Shown piece by piece: positions 34,012 to 43,704 of a stretch of 64,000 nt of DNA. How positions within the stretch are numbered: the stretch's first letter is position 1; every line of letters starts with the position of its first letter. This DNA is from Erythrobacteraceae bacterium CCH12-C2 (GTDB lineage: Bacteria; Pseudomonadota; Alphaproteobacteria; Sphingomonadales; Sphingomonadaceae). Where the stretch lies: NCBI GenBank assembly GCA_001556995.1, contig LSKF01000050.1:62001-126000 (forward strand). The letters run 5' to 3'. The position numbers and the translations under genes are program-made. Below the pieces are notes generated by a model. That model ran no database searches and was not told the DNA's origin. It saw nothing but the letters and a program-made list of their open reading frames with translations.

Positions 34012-34947
34012 TCAATAAATCTTCCCAACCAGCGGCAGTCCCTTGTCGGGCTCGGCGAATTCCTTGATCACCTTGCCCACCCGCGCGAGCGTCTGCTCGC
34101 CGATAGGCTGCATTTCATCCTCGGTCTGGCGCGCGCGGAAATAGCAGGCGAAGGTGATCGGGGCCGCCGCCTTCGGCCCTTCGGCAAAGCCGATGTCGAT
34201 GTAGTTGTATTCGGCGGCGCCGATCAGCCCGCTGGTGCCGGTCTTGTCGCCTGCGACCCAGCCTTCGGGCAACCCGGCGCGCACACGGCGCAGGCCCGTT
34301 TCGGTGGCGATCATCCAGCCCTTCAACTCAGCGCGCTCAGCCTCGGGCAGCACGTCGCCATAGACGATCTTCGCCACCGTCCGCGCCATCGCGGCGGGCG
34401 TGGTGGTGTCACGGAATTCGGATGCGGGCACGAGGTTCATCTCCGGCTCGTACCGGTCGATCCGGCTCACCTCGTCGCCGATCGAGCGCCAGAACTGGGT
34501 CAGCCCCGCCGGGCCGCCCAGCTGCCGGAGTAGGATATTGGCGGCCGGATTGTCCGACGTGGTCTGCGTCGCCCGCGCCAGCTCGCGCAAGGTGGCGCCG
34601 GTTGCGATCCGCTCGCGGGTGAAAGGCGCGTGAGGGATCATGTCGGCCTCGGTCCACGTCACCCGCCGGTCCGCATCGATAAGCCCCGCCGCATGGCGTT
34701 GCAGCAGCAGTGCGGCCAGCGACAGCTTGAACGATGAGGCATGGCCAAAGCGGCGATCCTGATTGATCCCGACTGACAGCCCGCTGCCCGTGTCGTAGAT
34801 CTCGACCCCGAGCGTGCCGTTCCCCGCAGCCTCGATAATCCGCAGCTCCGCTGCCAGCCGCCCGATCGGGCTCTGGTCGGGCGGGATGCACGCCGATGCG
34901 CCGAGCGCGAGGCTGCCGCCGAGGAAGAAACGCCGGTCGATCATCAC
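34012..34947 (-). CDS. Class A beta-lactamase
   Basis: All class A active-site motifs are present in the 311-residue protein: Ser71-x-x-Lys74 (SSFK), Ser131-Asp-Asn133 (SDN), Glu167 and Asn171 (EPEMN, equivalent to E166/N170) and Lys237-Thr-Gly239 (KTG). It should hydrolyse beta-lactams in the periplasm; the spectrum cannot be read from sequence. The signal has RRFFLGG (Tat-like) and ASAC at the cleavage region, so it may also be lipidated. A GTG at 34947 overlaps the stop of the RDD gene as GTGA; ATG 34944 is the alternative. It is thus the last gene of the MoxR/DUF58 operon and coupled to it, which is unusual for a beta-lactamase. Confidence 0.92.
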   Translation of the reverse strand: MMIDRRFFLGGSLALGASACIPPDQSPIGRLAAELRIIEAAGNGTLGVEIYDTGSGLSVGINQDRRFGHASSFKLSLAALLLQRHAAGLIDADRRVTWTEADMIPHAPFTRERIATGATLRELARATQTTSDNPAANILLRQLGGPAGLTQFWRSIGDEVSRIDRYEPEMNLVPASEFRDTTTPAAMARTVAKIVYGDVLPEAERAELKGWMIATETGLRRVRAGLPEGWVAGDKTGTSGLIGAAEYNYIDIGFAEGPKAAAPITFACYFRARQTEDEMQPIGEQTLARVGKVIKEFAEPDKGLPLVGKIY

Positions 34948-35879
34948 GAGAACTTGTCCGCCTTCCGCTTGCCGAAGCGCATGCCGCCTTCGAGCTTGGC
35001 CCGCAATTGCGCATAGAAGGCTTCGAGAAAAGCCCTTTCATCGCCCGCGCCGGGATCCCAGCCGATCTTGCGGCAGATCGTGGCGTGGACGGCGTGAAGC
35101 GCTTCAGGCTCGGCCTCGCGCAGCATCCGTTCGAGCGTTTGCAGCTCCTTTTCGCCATAGACCGAAAGCTCCGCCTCACCGAACTGGTAGCGCATTCCGG
35201 TGACTTCGCTTTCCCCCTTCGCGGCGGCAGCGCCTTGGGTGGAGAGCGTTGCGGCGAGCTTGGTGCGCGGGGTGTCGACCACCCAGGTGCCCGCGATAAT
35301 GTCGCCCGCGCGCAAGGCATCGCGGTTGAAGAACGGCATCAACAGGAACAGCGCGAACCACGCTGCAGCCGCCCAGCCCAGCAGCCCGGTTTCCTCGCCG
35401 CTGGCATCGAGCACCAGCAGCACCATCAGGAACACCAGCGGATAGAATATCTCGATATCGCGCAGCAGGTTGCGGGCGATCACGGCTTCGGCCGTCAGCC
35501 GCCCGCCGCCGCGCGCCGCCACGCGGATGCCGACAATCCGCTTGCCCAACGTCGCCCCGCGAGGGCTCAGCTCCTGCACCAGAAAATAGCCATACCAGAA
35601 ACAGAACACGAAGAGCGCGAGCAGGATCAGCAGAAACTCCTGCGCCCCGCGCGAGGCCCGCGTCGGGTCGAGCGCGGTGCCGTCGAGCAGCCCGCCCGCG
35701 ATCCACAGCAGCAGCAGTTGGAACCCGAGCAGGATGAAAAAGATGATCATCACATCGAGCATCAGCGCCCCCGCCCGGCTCCCGCGCGAGGCGATGGTGA
35801 TGGGTAAGGCGATGCCCTCGGGCGTCGTCAGCGTGCGCGCGAGCCGCGACGCTGTGCTGAGGCGGGCGGCCGCGCTCAT
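34944..35879 (-). CDS. RDD-family membrane protein
   Basis: The 311-residue protein has four or five hydrophobic segments in the first 215 residues, with the RDD signature ASRGSRAGALMLDVMII, the loop PRGATLGKRIVGIRV and a matching RDALRAGDIIAGTWVV. The C-terminal 95 residues are soluble and helical (EKELQTLERMLREAEPEAL). RDD proteins are poorly defined; some act in ion or solute exchange. It overlaps the upstream SpoIIM-like gene by four bases and the downstream beta-lactamase by four. Confidence 0.85.
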   Translation of the reverse strand: MSAAARLSTASRLARTLTTPEGIALPITIASRGSRAGALMLDVMIIFFILLGFQLLLLWIAGGLLDGTALDPTRASRGAQEFLLILLALFVFCFWYGYFLVQELSPRGATLGKRIVGIRVAARGGGRLTAEAVIARNLLRDIEIFYPLVFLMVLLVLDASGEETGLLGWAAAAWFALFLLMPFFNRDALRAGDIIAGTWVVDTPRTKLAATLSTQGAAAAKGESEVTGMRYQFGEAELSVYGEKELQTLERMLREAEPEALHAVHATICRKIGWDPGAGDERAFLEAFYAQLRAKLEGGMRFGKRKADKFS

Positions 35880-36943
35880 GTCGCAGGTTCCCCATCAACG
35901 CGCGGGCGGTAGAGGAAGAAGTAGGCGAGCCAGAAGGTCAGCATCGCGCCCCCGATCACAAAGCGCGGCCCGGTGCCTTCGACCAGTTGGCGTGGGAAGG
36001 CTTCGAGCAGGGCGGCAACGATCATCATGATCACGACGCCTACCATCACCACCGCCGAACGCCGCCCAGCAGCAGCGGCGGCTTCGAGCACCGGCAGCGT
36101 GCCGGGAAAAGCCATCGACCGCCCAATATGCAGCCCCGCCGCGCCCGACAGCAGGATGCCGAACAATTCGGTGGTGCCATGGACGCTGAGCCAAGCGGCT
36201 AGCTCCACTGACAAACCCTGCCCCGAAAACAGCCACAGCATCGCGCCGAGCACGGCCATGTTATGCACCAGCAGCATCAGCGAGGGGATGCCAAAGGCAA
36301 ACCCCAGCGCAAAGGCGAGGATGCACACGGCGGAATTGTTGCTGAACAGCTGCGCGGCGAAGCTCGAAAGGCCGTCCGCGCTCTGCTCGGTCGCCAGCGT
36401 CGCCAGCAGTTCCTCGCGGCTCGCCCCCGGCACGCGGGCATCGGCAAGGCCGCCGGGGACGAGGCGATAATACCAGGTCTCGTCCTGCGCCACCAGCAGC
36501 CAGCCGACCACCGCGCCCGCCACCATCACGAACAGCGCGATGCAGATATCGAGCCACAACTCGCGCACGGCGCGGCTCCATCCGCCGAGCAGAAACCCGC
36601 GCATCCACCGGGCAAATCCCTGGCGCGGGCCGTAAACCTGAAACCACGCCCGCTGCACCAGCGCTTCGAGATAGGCGAGCGTTGCCGCATCGAGCGAGGT
36701 CTCGCGCGCCACCGCAAGGCTGGATGCGGCGGTGCGATACAGCGCGGGGAGCGCCAACAGATCATCATCGTTGATCTTTTTGAGCCCGCCGCGCTCCATC
36801 TGCCGGACGATTTCTTCAAGCCGCCGCCACTCGCCTTCGCGTTCAAGCCGGAACCGGTCCGACCGCAGGGCGGCGCTGGCGATATCGGGCGGCGCGGCGA
36901 CGGCGGTGCGGCCGAACCATGAGGAGAGAACCGGGGCCTTCAT
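35876..36943 (-). CDS. Stage II sporulation protein M-like membrane protein (DUF95)
   Basis: The 355-residue protein has a helical N-terminal part (about 1-110) and then six or so membrane helices with the SpoIIM core (ALGFAFGIPSLMLLVHNMAVLGAM; WLSVHGTTELFGILLSGAAGLHIG). In non-sporulating bacteria this family sits beside MoxR/DUF58 genes, as here; its role is unknown. I start at ATG 36943, which overlaps the DUF58 stop as ATGA, rather than 22 codons upstream inside that gene. Confidence 0.85.
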   Translation of the reverse strand: MKAPVLSSWFGRTAVAAPPDIASAALRSDRFRLEREGEWRRLEEIVRQMERGGLKKINDDDLLALPALYRTAASSLAVARETSLDAATLAYLEALVQRAWFQVYGPRQGFARWMRGFLLGGWSRAVRELWLDICIALFVMVAGAVVGWLLVAQDETWYYRLVPGGLADARVPGASREELLATLATEQSADGLSSFAAQLFSNNSAVCILAFALGFAFGIPSLMLLVHNMAVLGAMLWLFSGQGLSVELAAWLSVHGTTELFGILLSGAAGLHIGRSMAFPGTLPVLEAAAAAGRRSAVVMVGVVIMMIVAALLEAFPRQLVEGTGPRFVIGGAMLTFWLAYFFLYRPRVDGEPAT

Positions 36944-38313
36944 CCGATTGCCTCGCTGTTTCGGATCTGGAAGTAGCGGTCGATGAGGCGCGGGCCGATC
37001 GCGTCCCACGGGGCCTCGATCACGTCCACCCCCATGCGCCGCAGCCGCTGAAGCACCAGCTTGCGCTGCTGCGCGAGGCTGTCGGCGGTGACGCTGCGGG
37101 CGAGGGTCGCAAGGTCGCCGGGCGGGGCGGCGATCATCGCTTCGATCTCGCTATCGGCGATGGTGACGAACAGCACCAGATGCTTGTGCACCAGCCGCCC
37201 GAGGCTTTCGACCATCAGTTCTGCCGCGGTGGGATCAGTGAAGTCGGAGAACACCACCACCAGCGAGCGGCGCTTCAATTTGGCGGTGAGGGTGGCGAGC
37301 GCGAGGGTGAAGTTGGGCTCGGCCGATTGGTAATCGAGGCTCGCCGCCGCGCTCTGCAAGCGGTGGAAGGCGCGCGGATCGCCGATGAAGGGGGTCATCA
37401 CCTGCGGGGTGCGGGCAAAGCCGAACAGCGCGCACCGATCGCCGCCCTTCAGCGCGACATAGGCACAGGTCAGCGCAGCGGAAACCGCGCGGTCGATGCG
37501 GGGGAGGCCGTCGACCGGTTCGCACATCGCCTGCCCGCAATCGAAAGCGAAGACGATCTGGTTGTTGCGCTCGCTCTCGTTCTCGCGCGCATAGAGCTTG
37601 GTGTGGCGGGCGCTCGCTTTCCAGTCGATCCGGCGGCGGTCCATGCCGGGTTCGTATTCGGAGAGCGCCTCGAACTGCGTCCCCTCGCCGCGGATGCGCC
37701 GGGCGATGAGGCCGAGCTGGGCGTTGCGCAGGAAGGTCTGCAAGTCGGGCGAGCGCACCGGGGAGAGATCGGGCCAGATGCGCACCAATTCCTCAAGCGG
37801 ATGGCTCACCTGCCGCGCGCCGAGCCCCAGCGGTCCGGTCCAGCGCAGCCACGCGCGGGTAACGGGCGCGGTGCCGCGGCGGGTGGCGGTAACAGTGATC
37901 TCGCCGCGCCATCCGGGCTCCTCACCGCGCGGAGAAAGCCCGATCAAGACCCTTCCCCCGGGGGCAAAGCGCGGGTCGCAGGCGAGGGCCGCGGCGACGT
38001 TGGACCGCCGCCCTTTGGCAAATTGCGCGGTCACGGCGAGGGTGGCCGGCTGGCCCACCTCGACATCACCCGGCGCGGCAATGTCCCACCCGGTGTTGCG
38101 TCCGGCCATCACCGCATCAGTCACGATCAGCACCAGCAGCGCGCCCCCCAGCAGCGGCGCGATCACCCAAGCCCCCGGCGAGGCCGAGGCGATCACCACC
38201 GCCACCGGCGCGAGTCCGGCCATCAGCCAGGTCGCGCGCTCGGTCGGCGCGATGATCAGCAGCGGCCGCAGCGGCGCAAGGATCACCCCCAGAAGGCGGA
38301 GCAGGCGGTTCAT
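36940..38313 (-). CDS. DUF58 domain protein (vWA-like)
   Basis: This 457-residue protein has two N-terminal helices (about 13-70), an immunoglobulin-like middle, the DUF58 signature GEGTQFEALSEYEPGMDRRRIDWKA split near residue 220, and a C-terminal vWA-like domain with the metal-site segment FAFDCGQAM and VVVFSDFTDPTA. DUF58 proteins work with MoxR AAA+ ATPases, apparently in maturing or assembling envelope complexes. The MoxR gene ends upstream, four bases from this start. Confidence 0.9.
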   Translation of the reverse strand: MNRLLRLLGVILAPLRPLLIIAPTERATWLMAGLAPVAVVIASASPGAWVIAPLLGGALLVLIVTDAVMAGRNTGWDIAAPGDVEVGQPATLAVTAQFAKGRRSNVAAALACDPRFAPGGRVLIGLSPRGEEPGWRGEITVTATRRGTAPVTRAWLRWTGPLGLGARQVSHPLEELVRIWPDLSPVRSPDLQTFLRNAQLGLIARRIRGEGTQFEALSEYEPGMDRRRIDWKASARHTKLYARENESERNNQIVFAFDCGQAMCEPVDGLPRIDRAVSAALTCAYVALKGGDRCALFGFARTPQVMTPFIGDPRAFHRLQSAAASLDYQSAEPNFTLALATLTAKLKRRSLVVVFSDFTDPTAAELMVESLGRLVHKHLVLFVTIADSEIEAMIAAPPGDLATLARSVTADSLAQQRKLVLQRLRRMGVDVIEAPWDAIGPRLIDRYFQIRNSEAIG

Positions 38314-38317
38314 TCCC

Positions 38318-39280
<963 letters not shown>

Positions 39281-39296
39281 GAGGCCGGGTGTCCTG

Positions 39297-40556
39297 TCAT
39301 AGCTTTGCGGTGAGATCATCGAGCGCCTTGGCGGCGGCGAGAATATCGGCTGGTTTGTGCGCCGCTTCGAGCCGCGCGGCGCGGTGGGTGAAGGGTTCTT
39401 CGCCCGGCAGGCGGAGCGCCAGCGCGGCGTCGATCAGCTGCGGATCGGGCCGGGCGAGGCTCAGCCGGTCGGCCAGCCTGCGCGCCGTCAGCGCCACGTA
39501 TGCCCCCGGCAGCAGGCGCAAGCGCCGCGCGCGCAGGATCAGCCCCGCGCCGTTGGCAATCAGCCGCTGCTTGCCAAAGGCGATGGCCGGACCCGCCGCC
39601 GCAGCGGGCGGGCCAAAGCGCTGGAACGCGCGCCAGCCGATAATCAGCAGCGCCAGCAGCAGGCACAGCGTCGCGGCGAGGAAGGGTGGGCGGAAGGCGA
39701 GCGTCAGCAGGTTTTCCGACGCGCCGTAGCCATGCTGGGTGAGATCGAAGGTCACCCCTTCGATGTCGCCGCCGTAGGTCACCTCCTCGACCAGCGCGAG
39801 CGCGGCGGCAGCGCGGGTTTTGTCGGCAAGGCCGTAATTGTTCACGAGGTCGGGCTCAGTCACGAAGACCGTCCAATGCGCCTCCTCGTAATAGGGGGTG
39901 CCCTCCTGCCCCACGACCTTGAGCGCCAGCGTGTGCCCGGCCGCGTCGGTCACCAGCGGCTCGTGGAGCGGGCCATCCTCGGCGTAGAGAATGGTGCGGG
40001 TCGGCAGCCTGCCCGCCAGCCCGAGCCCGTCCCATTCCGGCGCTTCATCGGCGGCCAGCTCTTCCTTGAAGTGCTCAAAGCCATAGGGCGCGGGCAGATC
40101 GGCGGTCCATTCGGTCCGTTCGGCACCCTCGAGGACCACCCAGTCCGTCTTGAACTTTTCCTGTACCTCGGAGGGGAGGAATCGCGGCGGCGGGCCTGCG
40201 CTCCACTTGGGCAGGATCACCAGCGTCGGGCCAAGGCCTTCGCGCTTTTGCAGGATTTTGGCGAATTCATCAGGGTCGACAAAGGTGGGCGGGGTGAGCA
40301 CCAGCAGGTCTTCGGTCTCAAGGCCTGCCGGGCTGCGCGAGCGGTTGACCGCGTAGCCCTCGGCCTCGAGCAACCGCACCAGCCCGGCATAGCCGTTCAG
40401 CCCCTTGGCCGCCGCATGGGCCGCGCCATTGGCGCGGCGCGGGCCAAACTCAGCGCCTTCGGCAATCAGCCAGACGAGGCCGAGAAACAGCGCAAAGCCG
40501 ACAGCGATCAACGCCAAAGCGCCGCCGCGTGAGAAGGCGGGCGCGGCCCCGCTCAC
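39297..40556 (-). CDS. DUF4350 domain membrane protein
   Basis: This 419-residue protein has one N-terminal helix ([22 protein letters not shown]), an extracytoplasmic DUF4350 region with a GATase-like look ([19 protein letters not shown]), and a second helix at about residue 300 ([20 protein letters not shown]) before a cytoplasmic tail. The GTG start overlaps the DUF4129 stop as GTGA. Its place in the MoxR operon is conserved in many bacteria; its function is not known. Confidence 0.8.
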   Translation of the reverse strand: MSGAAPAFSRGGALALIAVGFALFLGLVWLIAEGAEFGPRRANGAAHAAAKGLNGYAGLVRLLEAEGYAVNRSRSPAGLETEDLLVLTPPTFVDPDEFAKILQKREGLGPTLVILPKWSAGPPPRFLPSEVQEKFKTDWVVLEGAERTEWTADLPAPYGFEHFKEELAADEAPEWDGLGLAGRLPTRTILYAEDGPLHEPLVTDAAGHTLALKVVGQEGTPYYEEAHWTVFVTEPDLVNNYGLADKTRAAAALALVEEVTYGGDIEGVTFDLTQHGYGASENLLTLAFRPPFLAATLCLLLALLIIGWRAFQRFGPPAAAAGPAIAFGKQRLIANGAGLILRARRLRLLPGAYVALTARRLADRLSLARPDPQLIDAALALRLPGEEPFTHRAARLEAAHKPADILAAAKALDDLTAKL

Positions 40557-41251
40557 CGCGCGCGCTCCGGCTGGGCGAGGCGGGCGAGCGCGAATTCGGC
40601 ATAGGCCGCGCGTGCCGCGTCCCAATCATCGCGGCTCAGCGCCCTGAGGGCGAAGAGGCTGTGCTCCACCCGCTCGGCGATCACCCGGAAGGCGGTGCGC
40701 GCGGCCTCGGGCAGGGCGGGCAGGGCGGCGAGTTCGCGCGCGGTGCTTGATGGCTCGACCCAGCCGGGCCGGGCATCGGCAATATGGGCCACACTGCGCT
40801 GGAGCAGCAGCCGGGTCGCTTCGTCAAAGCGGCCCTCTGCGGCGAGCCGGTCGGCATCCTCCAACAGGGCGAGCGTCGCCGCGCGGTCGGGCTGCCAGAC
40901 CTCTTCCGCCGTGGTCTCCCGCGCTTTCCGGCGGGCGTCAGAACCGGGGCCGAAGAGCCGCACCAGCAGCACCACGACAAAGATCACCAGCGCCGCCAGC
41001 AAGACCCATTGCAGCCACCACCACGACGCCCCCAGCAACTGGCCGAGGGGCGCAAAGAATTCCGCCAGCCAGGCGAACAGCTTGGCCAGCATCTGCTCGA
41101 ACCAGTTGGGTTCGGGGGGCTTTATTTCAGGTATGTCGACAGGCGCAAATTGCAGATCGCCGTCCTTGCGGATGTCCGCCCAGGCGGCGGCCGAGGATGC
41201 GCCTGAATCGTCCTGAGGTTCGCTAAGGGTGGTCGGGGCCGCTGCGCTCAT
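40553..41251 (-). CDS. DUF4129 domain membrane protein
   Basis: The 232-residue product has one membrane helix (WVLLAALVIFVVVLLVRLFG, about 85-104) and a C-terminal cytoplasmic DUF4129 region (LLQRSVAHIADARPGW...STARELAAL). It is the first gene of the six- or seven-gene envelope operon 34012-41251. I start at ATG 41251; a longer frame runs into pheA and is spurious. The gap to the upstream pheA gene is 61 bases, so pheA might be co-transcribed. Confidence 0.8.
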   Translation of the reverse strand: MSAAAPTTLSEPQDDSGASSAAAWADIRKDGDLQFAPVDIPEIKPPEPNWFEQMLAKLFAWLAEFFAPLGQLLGASWWWLQWVLLAALVIFVVVLLVRLFGPGSDARRKARETTAEEVWQPDRAATLALLEDADRLAAEGRFDEATRLLLQRSVAHIADARPGWVEPSSTARELAALPALPEAARTAFRVIAERVEHSLFALRALSRDDWDAARAAYAEFALARLAQPERAR

Positions 41252-41312
41252 GCCTGCGCGGTGGTGGCACGCCTCCCCCGTGGGCGCAACCGGGAAACCG
41301 CCGCCGTGGCGC

Positions 41313-42206
41313 TCAGCCCCGCGCCCGCCCCTGCCGATAGCTGCCGAGGATGCGCAATTCCTTGGAATGGAACGCGCATTCCTCCAGCGCGCGGTCCACC
41401 GCCGGATCGCCCGGCACGCCGATGATATCGGCATAAAATGTGGTCGCGGCAAAGCTGGCGCCCTGCTGGTAGCTTTCCAGCTTGGTCATGTTGACCCCGT
41501 TGGTGGCAAACCCGCCCAAGGCCTTGTAGAGTGCGGCCGGGATGTTCTTCACCTCGAAGATGAAGGTGGTCATCACCGCCTCGCCTGCGAGCGCCTCGGG
41601 TGAGAGGGCGTGGCGGGCCAGCACCACGAAGCGGGTCATGTTGTCGGGCGAATCCTCGACATTTTCGGTGATGATCTTGAGGCCATAAAGCTCCGCCGCG
41701 ATGGCGGGCGCGATGGCGGCGACACCCCGATCGCCGCGCTCGGCCACATAGGCTGCCGCGCCCGCGGTGTCGGCATGGCTCAGCGGCACGATCCCGCGTT
41801 CGCGCAGGAACCGGCGCGATTGGCCGAGCGCCTGCGGGTGGCTGTACGCCGCTTCAAACGGACCGTCTCCCAGCGCCATCAGCGCATGGTGGATCGGCAT
41901 GAAATACTCGCCCACGATCGCGAGCCCGCTTTCGGGGAGCAGAAAGTGGATATCGGCCACGCGCCCGTGCTGCGAATTCTCGATCGGGATGATCGCATGC
42001 CCCGCGCGCCCATCCTTCACCGCCTCCAGCGCGTCTTCAAAGCTGAAGCACGGCAACGGCAAAAGATCAGGCCGCGCTTCGATGGCGGCGCGGTGCGAAT
42101 TGGCCCCCGGCGATCCCTGAAACGCAATCGCGCGCGCCGGATCGGCGGCAGCGGCAGCGCGCATGGCATCGACAATCGCAAGGGCAGGGGCGGGGAAGGA
42201 TCGCAT
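41313..42206 (-). CDS. pheA: Prephenate dehydratase
   Basis: Prephenate dehydratase makes phenylpyruvate in phenylalanine synthesis. The 297-residue monofunctional enzyme has the catalytic TRF motif in SPDNMTRFVVL (about residue 197), GSPGANSH near the N-terminus, PIENSQHGRV, and a C-terminal ACT domain (TTFIFEVKNIPAALYKALGGF, LESYQ) for phenylalanine feedback. No chorismate mutase domain is fused. Confidence 0.95.
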   Translation of the reverse strand: MRSFPAPALAIVDAMRAAAAADPARAIAFQGSPGANSHRAAIEARPDLLPLPCFSFEDALEAVKDGRAGHAIIPIENSQHGRVADIHFLLPESGLAIVGEYFMPIHHALMALGDGPFEAAYSHPQALGQSRRFLRERGIVPLSHADTAGAAAYVAERGDRGVAAIAPAIAAELYGLKIITENVEDSPDNMTRFVVLARHALSPEALAGEAVMTTFIFEVKNIPAALYKALGGFATNGVNMTKLESYQQGASFAATTFYADIIGVPGDPAVDRALEECAFHSKELRILGSYRQGRARG

Positions 42207-42326
42207 GGTGGGCTAGGCTGCTAGAGCGCTCGGGCCACGGCGGCAAGCCTGCTTGCAAAAGGTGCAAGAATTGATGCCACGTTGAGTCTTGCGCCCTTGG
42301 CGGGCCGACACTATGGGCCTGCCGGG

Positions 42327-43028
42327 ATGACACAGGACAATTCTTCGCAGGGTAACGCCGCAGGCCAGAATGGTGGCGGCGATTTGTTCAACACCGTGGC
42401 GGGCTGGGTGCTGTTTGCCGCTGGTCTCGGGCTGGGTCTGTCGATCCTCTCGGGCAAGTATTTCCACGGCGACAAACCGGAGCGGCCCGAAAAGCTCGGC
42501 TATGTCATTGAAGGCGCGGTCGAGGAATCGGCTGGCCCTGCTGAAATGACCATGGCCGAAGCGCTCAACGCGGTGCCTGCAGCCGAGCTGATCGCGGCCG
42601 GCGAGAAGGCCTTTTCCAAGTGCCAGAGCTGCCACACGATCGACCAAGGCGGTGCCAACGGCATCGGCCCCAATCTCTATGGGACCATGGGCAAGGCCGT
42701 CGCGAGCCACCCCGGTTTTGCTTACAGCGCCGAGTTGAAGGCGCTGGGCGGCAATTGGGATTGGGACCGCATGAATGAGTGGCTCAAGAACCCCAAGGGC
42801 TATGTCGCGGGCACCAAGATGAGCTTTGCTGGCCTCTCGAAGATCGAAGATCGCGCCGCGATTGCGATGTACCTGAACTCGAAGGGCTCAAACCTGCCGG
42901 TTCCGGCCTTCGTCGCTGACGCGGCGGCTTCGACCACGGCTGAAGGCGCGGCTCCGGCAGAAGGCGAAGCGGCTGCTCCGGCTGACGGCGCGGCTCCTGC
43001 TGAAGGCGCGCCCGCACCCGCACCCTGA
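42327..43028 (+). CDS. Membrane-anchored cytochrome c
   Basis: The 233-residue protein has an uncleaved N-terminal helix (VAGWVLFAAGLGLGLSIL, residues 24-41), a linker and a class I cytochrome c domain: heme site Cys99-Gln-Ser-Cys102-His103 and axial Met165 in AGTKMSFAG. This resembles CycM/c552-type proteins that carry electrons from the bc1 complex to a terminal oxidase. The last 40 residues are a low-complexity Ala/Glu/Gly/Pro tail with AEGAAP repeats. I start at ATG 42327. Confidence 0.9.
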   Translation: MTQDNSSQGNAAGQNGGGDLFNTVAGWVLFAAGLGLGLSILSGKYFHGDKPERPEKLGYVIEGAVEESAGPAEMTMAEALNAVPAAELIAAGEKAFSKCQSCHTIDQGGANGIGPNLYGTMGKAVASHPGFAYSAELKALGGNWDWDRMNEWLKNPKGYVAGTKMSFAGLSKIEDRAAIAMYLNSKGSNLPVPAFVADAAASTTAEGAAPAEGEAAAPADGAAPAEGAPAPAP

Positions 43029-43044
43029 CAGGCAGGCGGCTGGC

Positions 43045-43704
43045 TTAGCCCTTGAACCCCTGAGCAATGACATACCACTCCGACGAGCCCTTGCGGCTCG
43101 CCGGGGGTTTGGCGTGTTTCACCACGGTAAAGTGCTTCTTCAGCAGCGTGAGCAGATCGCTGTCGGTCCCGCCTGCCAGCACCTTGGCCACGAAAGCGCC
43201 CCCCGGTGCGAGGTTTTCGGCGGCGAACCACGCGGCGGCTTCCACCAGGCCCATGGTGCGCAGGTGATCGGTCTGCTTGTGACCGACGGTGTTGGCCGCC
43301 ATGTCCGACAGCACCAGATCGGGCGGGCCTCCCAGAGCCTCGGCAAGTTTCGCCGGGGCTTCATCGGCCATGAAATCCATCTGGAAGATCGTCACCCCCT
43401 CGATCGGGTCAACGGGGAGCAGATCGATCCCCACCACCTCGGCCTTGGGCACACGGGCGCGCACCACCTGCGTCCATCCGCCCGGCGCAATGCCGAGATC
43501 GACCACGCGCTGCACCCCCTTGAGCAAGCCAAAGCGTTCATCGAGTTCCAGCAGCTTGTACGCCGCGCGGCTGCGATAGCCATCGGCCTTGGCCTGCCGC
43601 ACATAGGGATCATTGAGCTGGCGTTCGAGCCAGCGCACCTGTGAAGCGGTGCGGCCCTTGGCGGTCTTGACGCGCTTGCTTGGCGCCTTGGTGCCGCGGG
43701 TCAT
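43045..43704 (-). CDS. rlmE: 23S rRNA (uridine-2'-O-)-methyltransferase RlmE/FtsJ
   Basis: RlmE methylates U2552 of 23S rRNA late in 50S assembly. The 219-residue protein shows the SAM-binding VVDLGIAPGGWTQVV, VVGIDLLPVDP, VLSDMAANTVG and FVAKVLAGG, with a basic N-terminus (KAPSKRVKTAKGR). ATG 43704 overlaps the ppx stop by four bases as ATGA; the longer frame would lie inside ppx. Confidence 0.95.
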   Translation of the reverse strand: MTRGTKAPSKRVKTAKGRTASQVRWLERQLNDPYVRQAKADGYRSRAAYKLLELDERFGLLKGVQRVVDLGIAPGGWTQVVRARVPKAEVVGIDLLPVDPIEGVTIFQMDFMADEAPAKLAEALGGPPDLVLSDMAANTVGHKQTDHLRTMGLVEAAAWFAAENLAPGGAFVAKVLAGGTDSDLLTLLKKHFTVVKHAKPPASRKGSSEWYVIAQGFKG

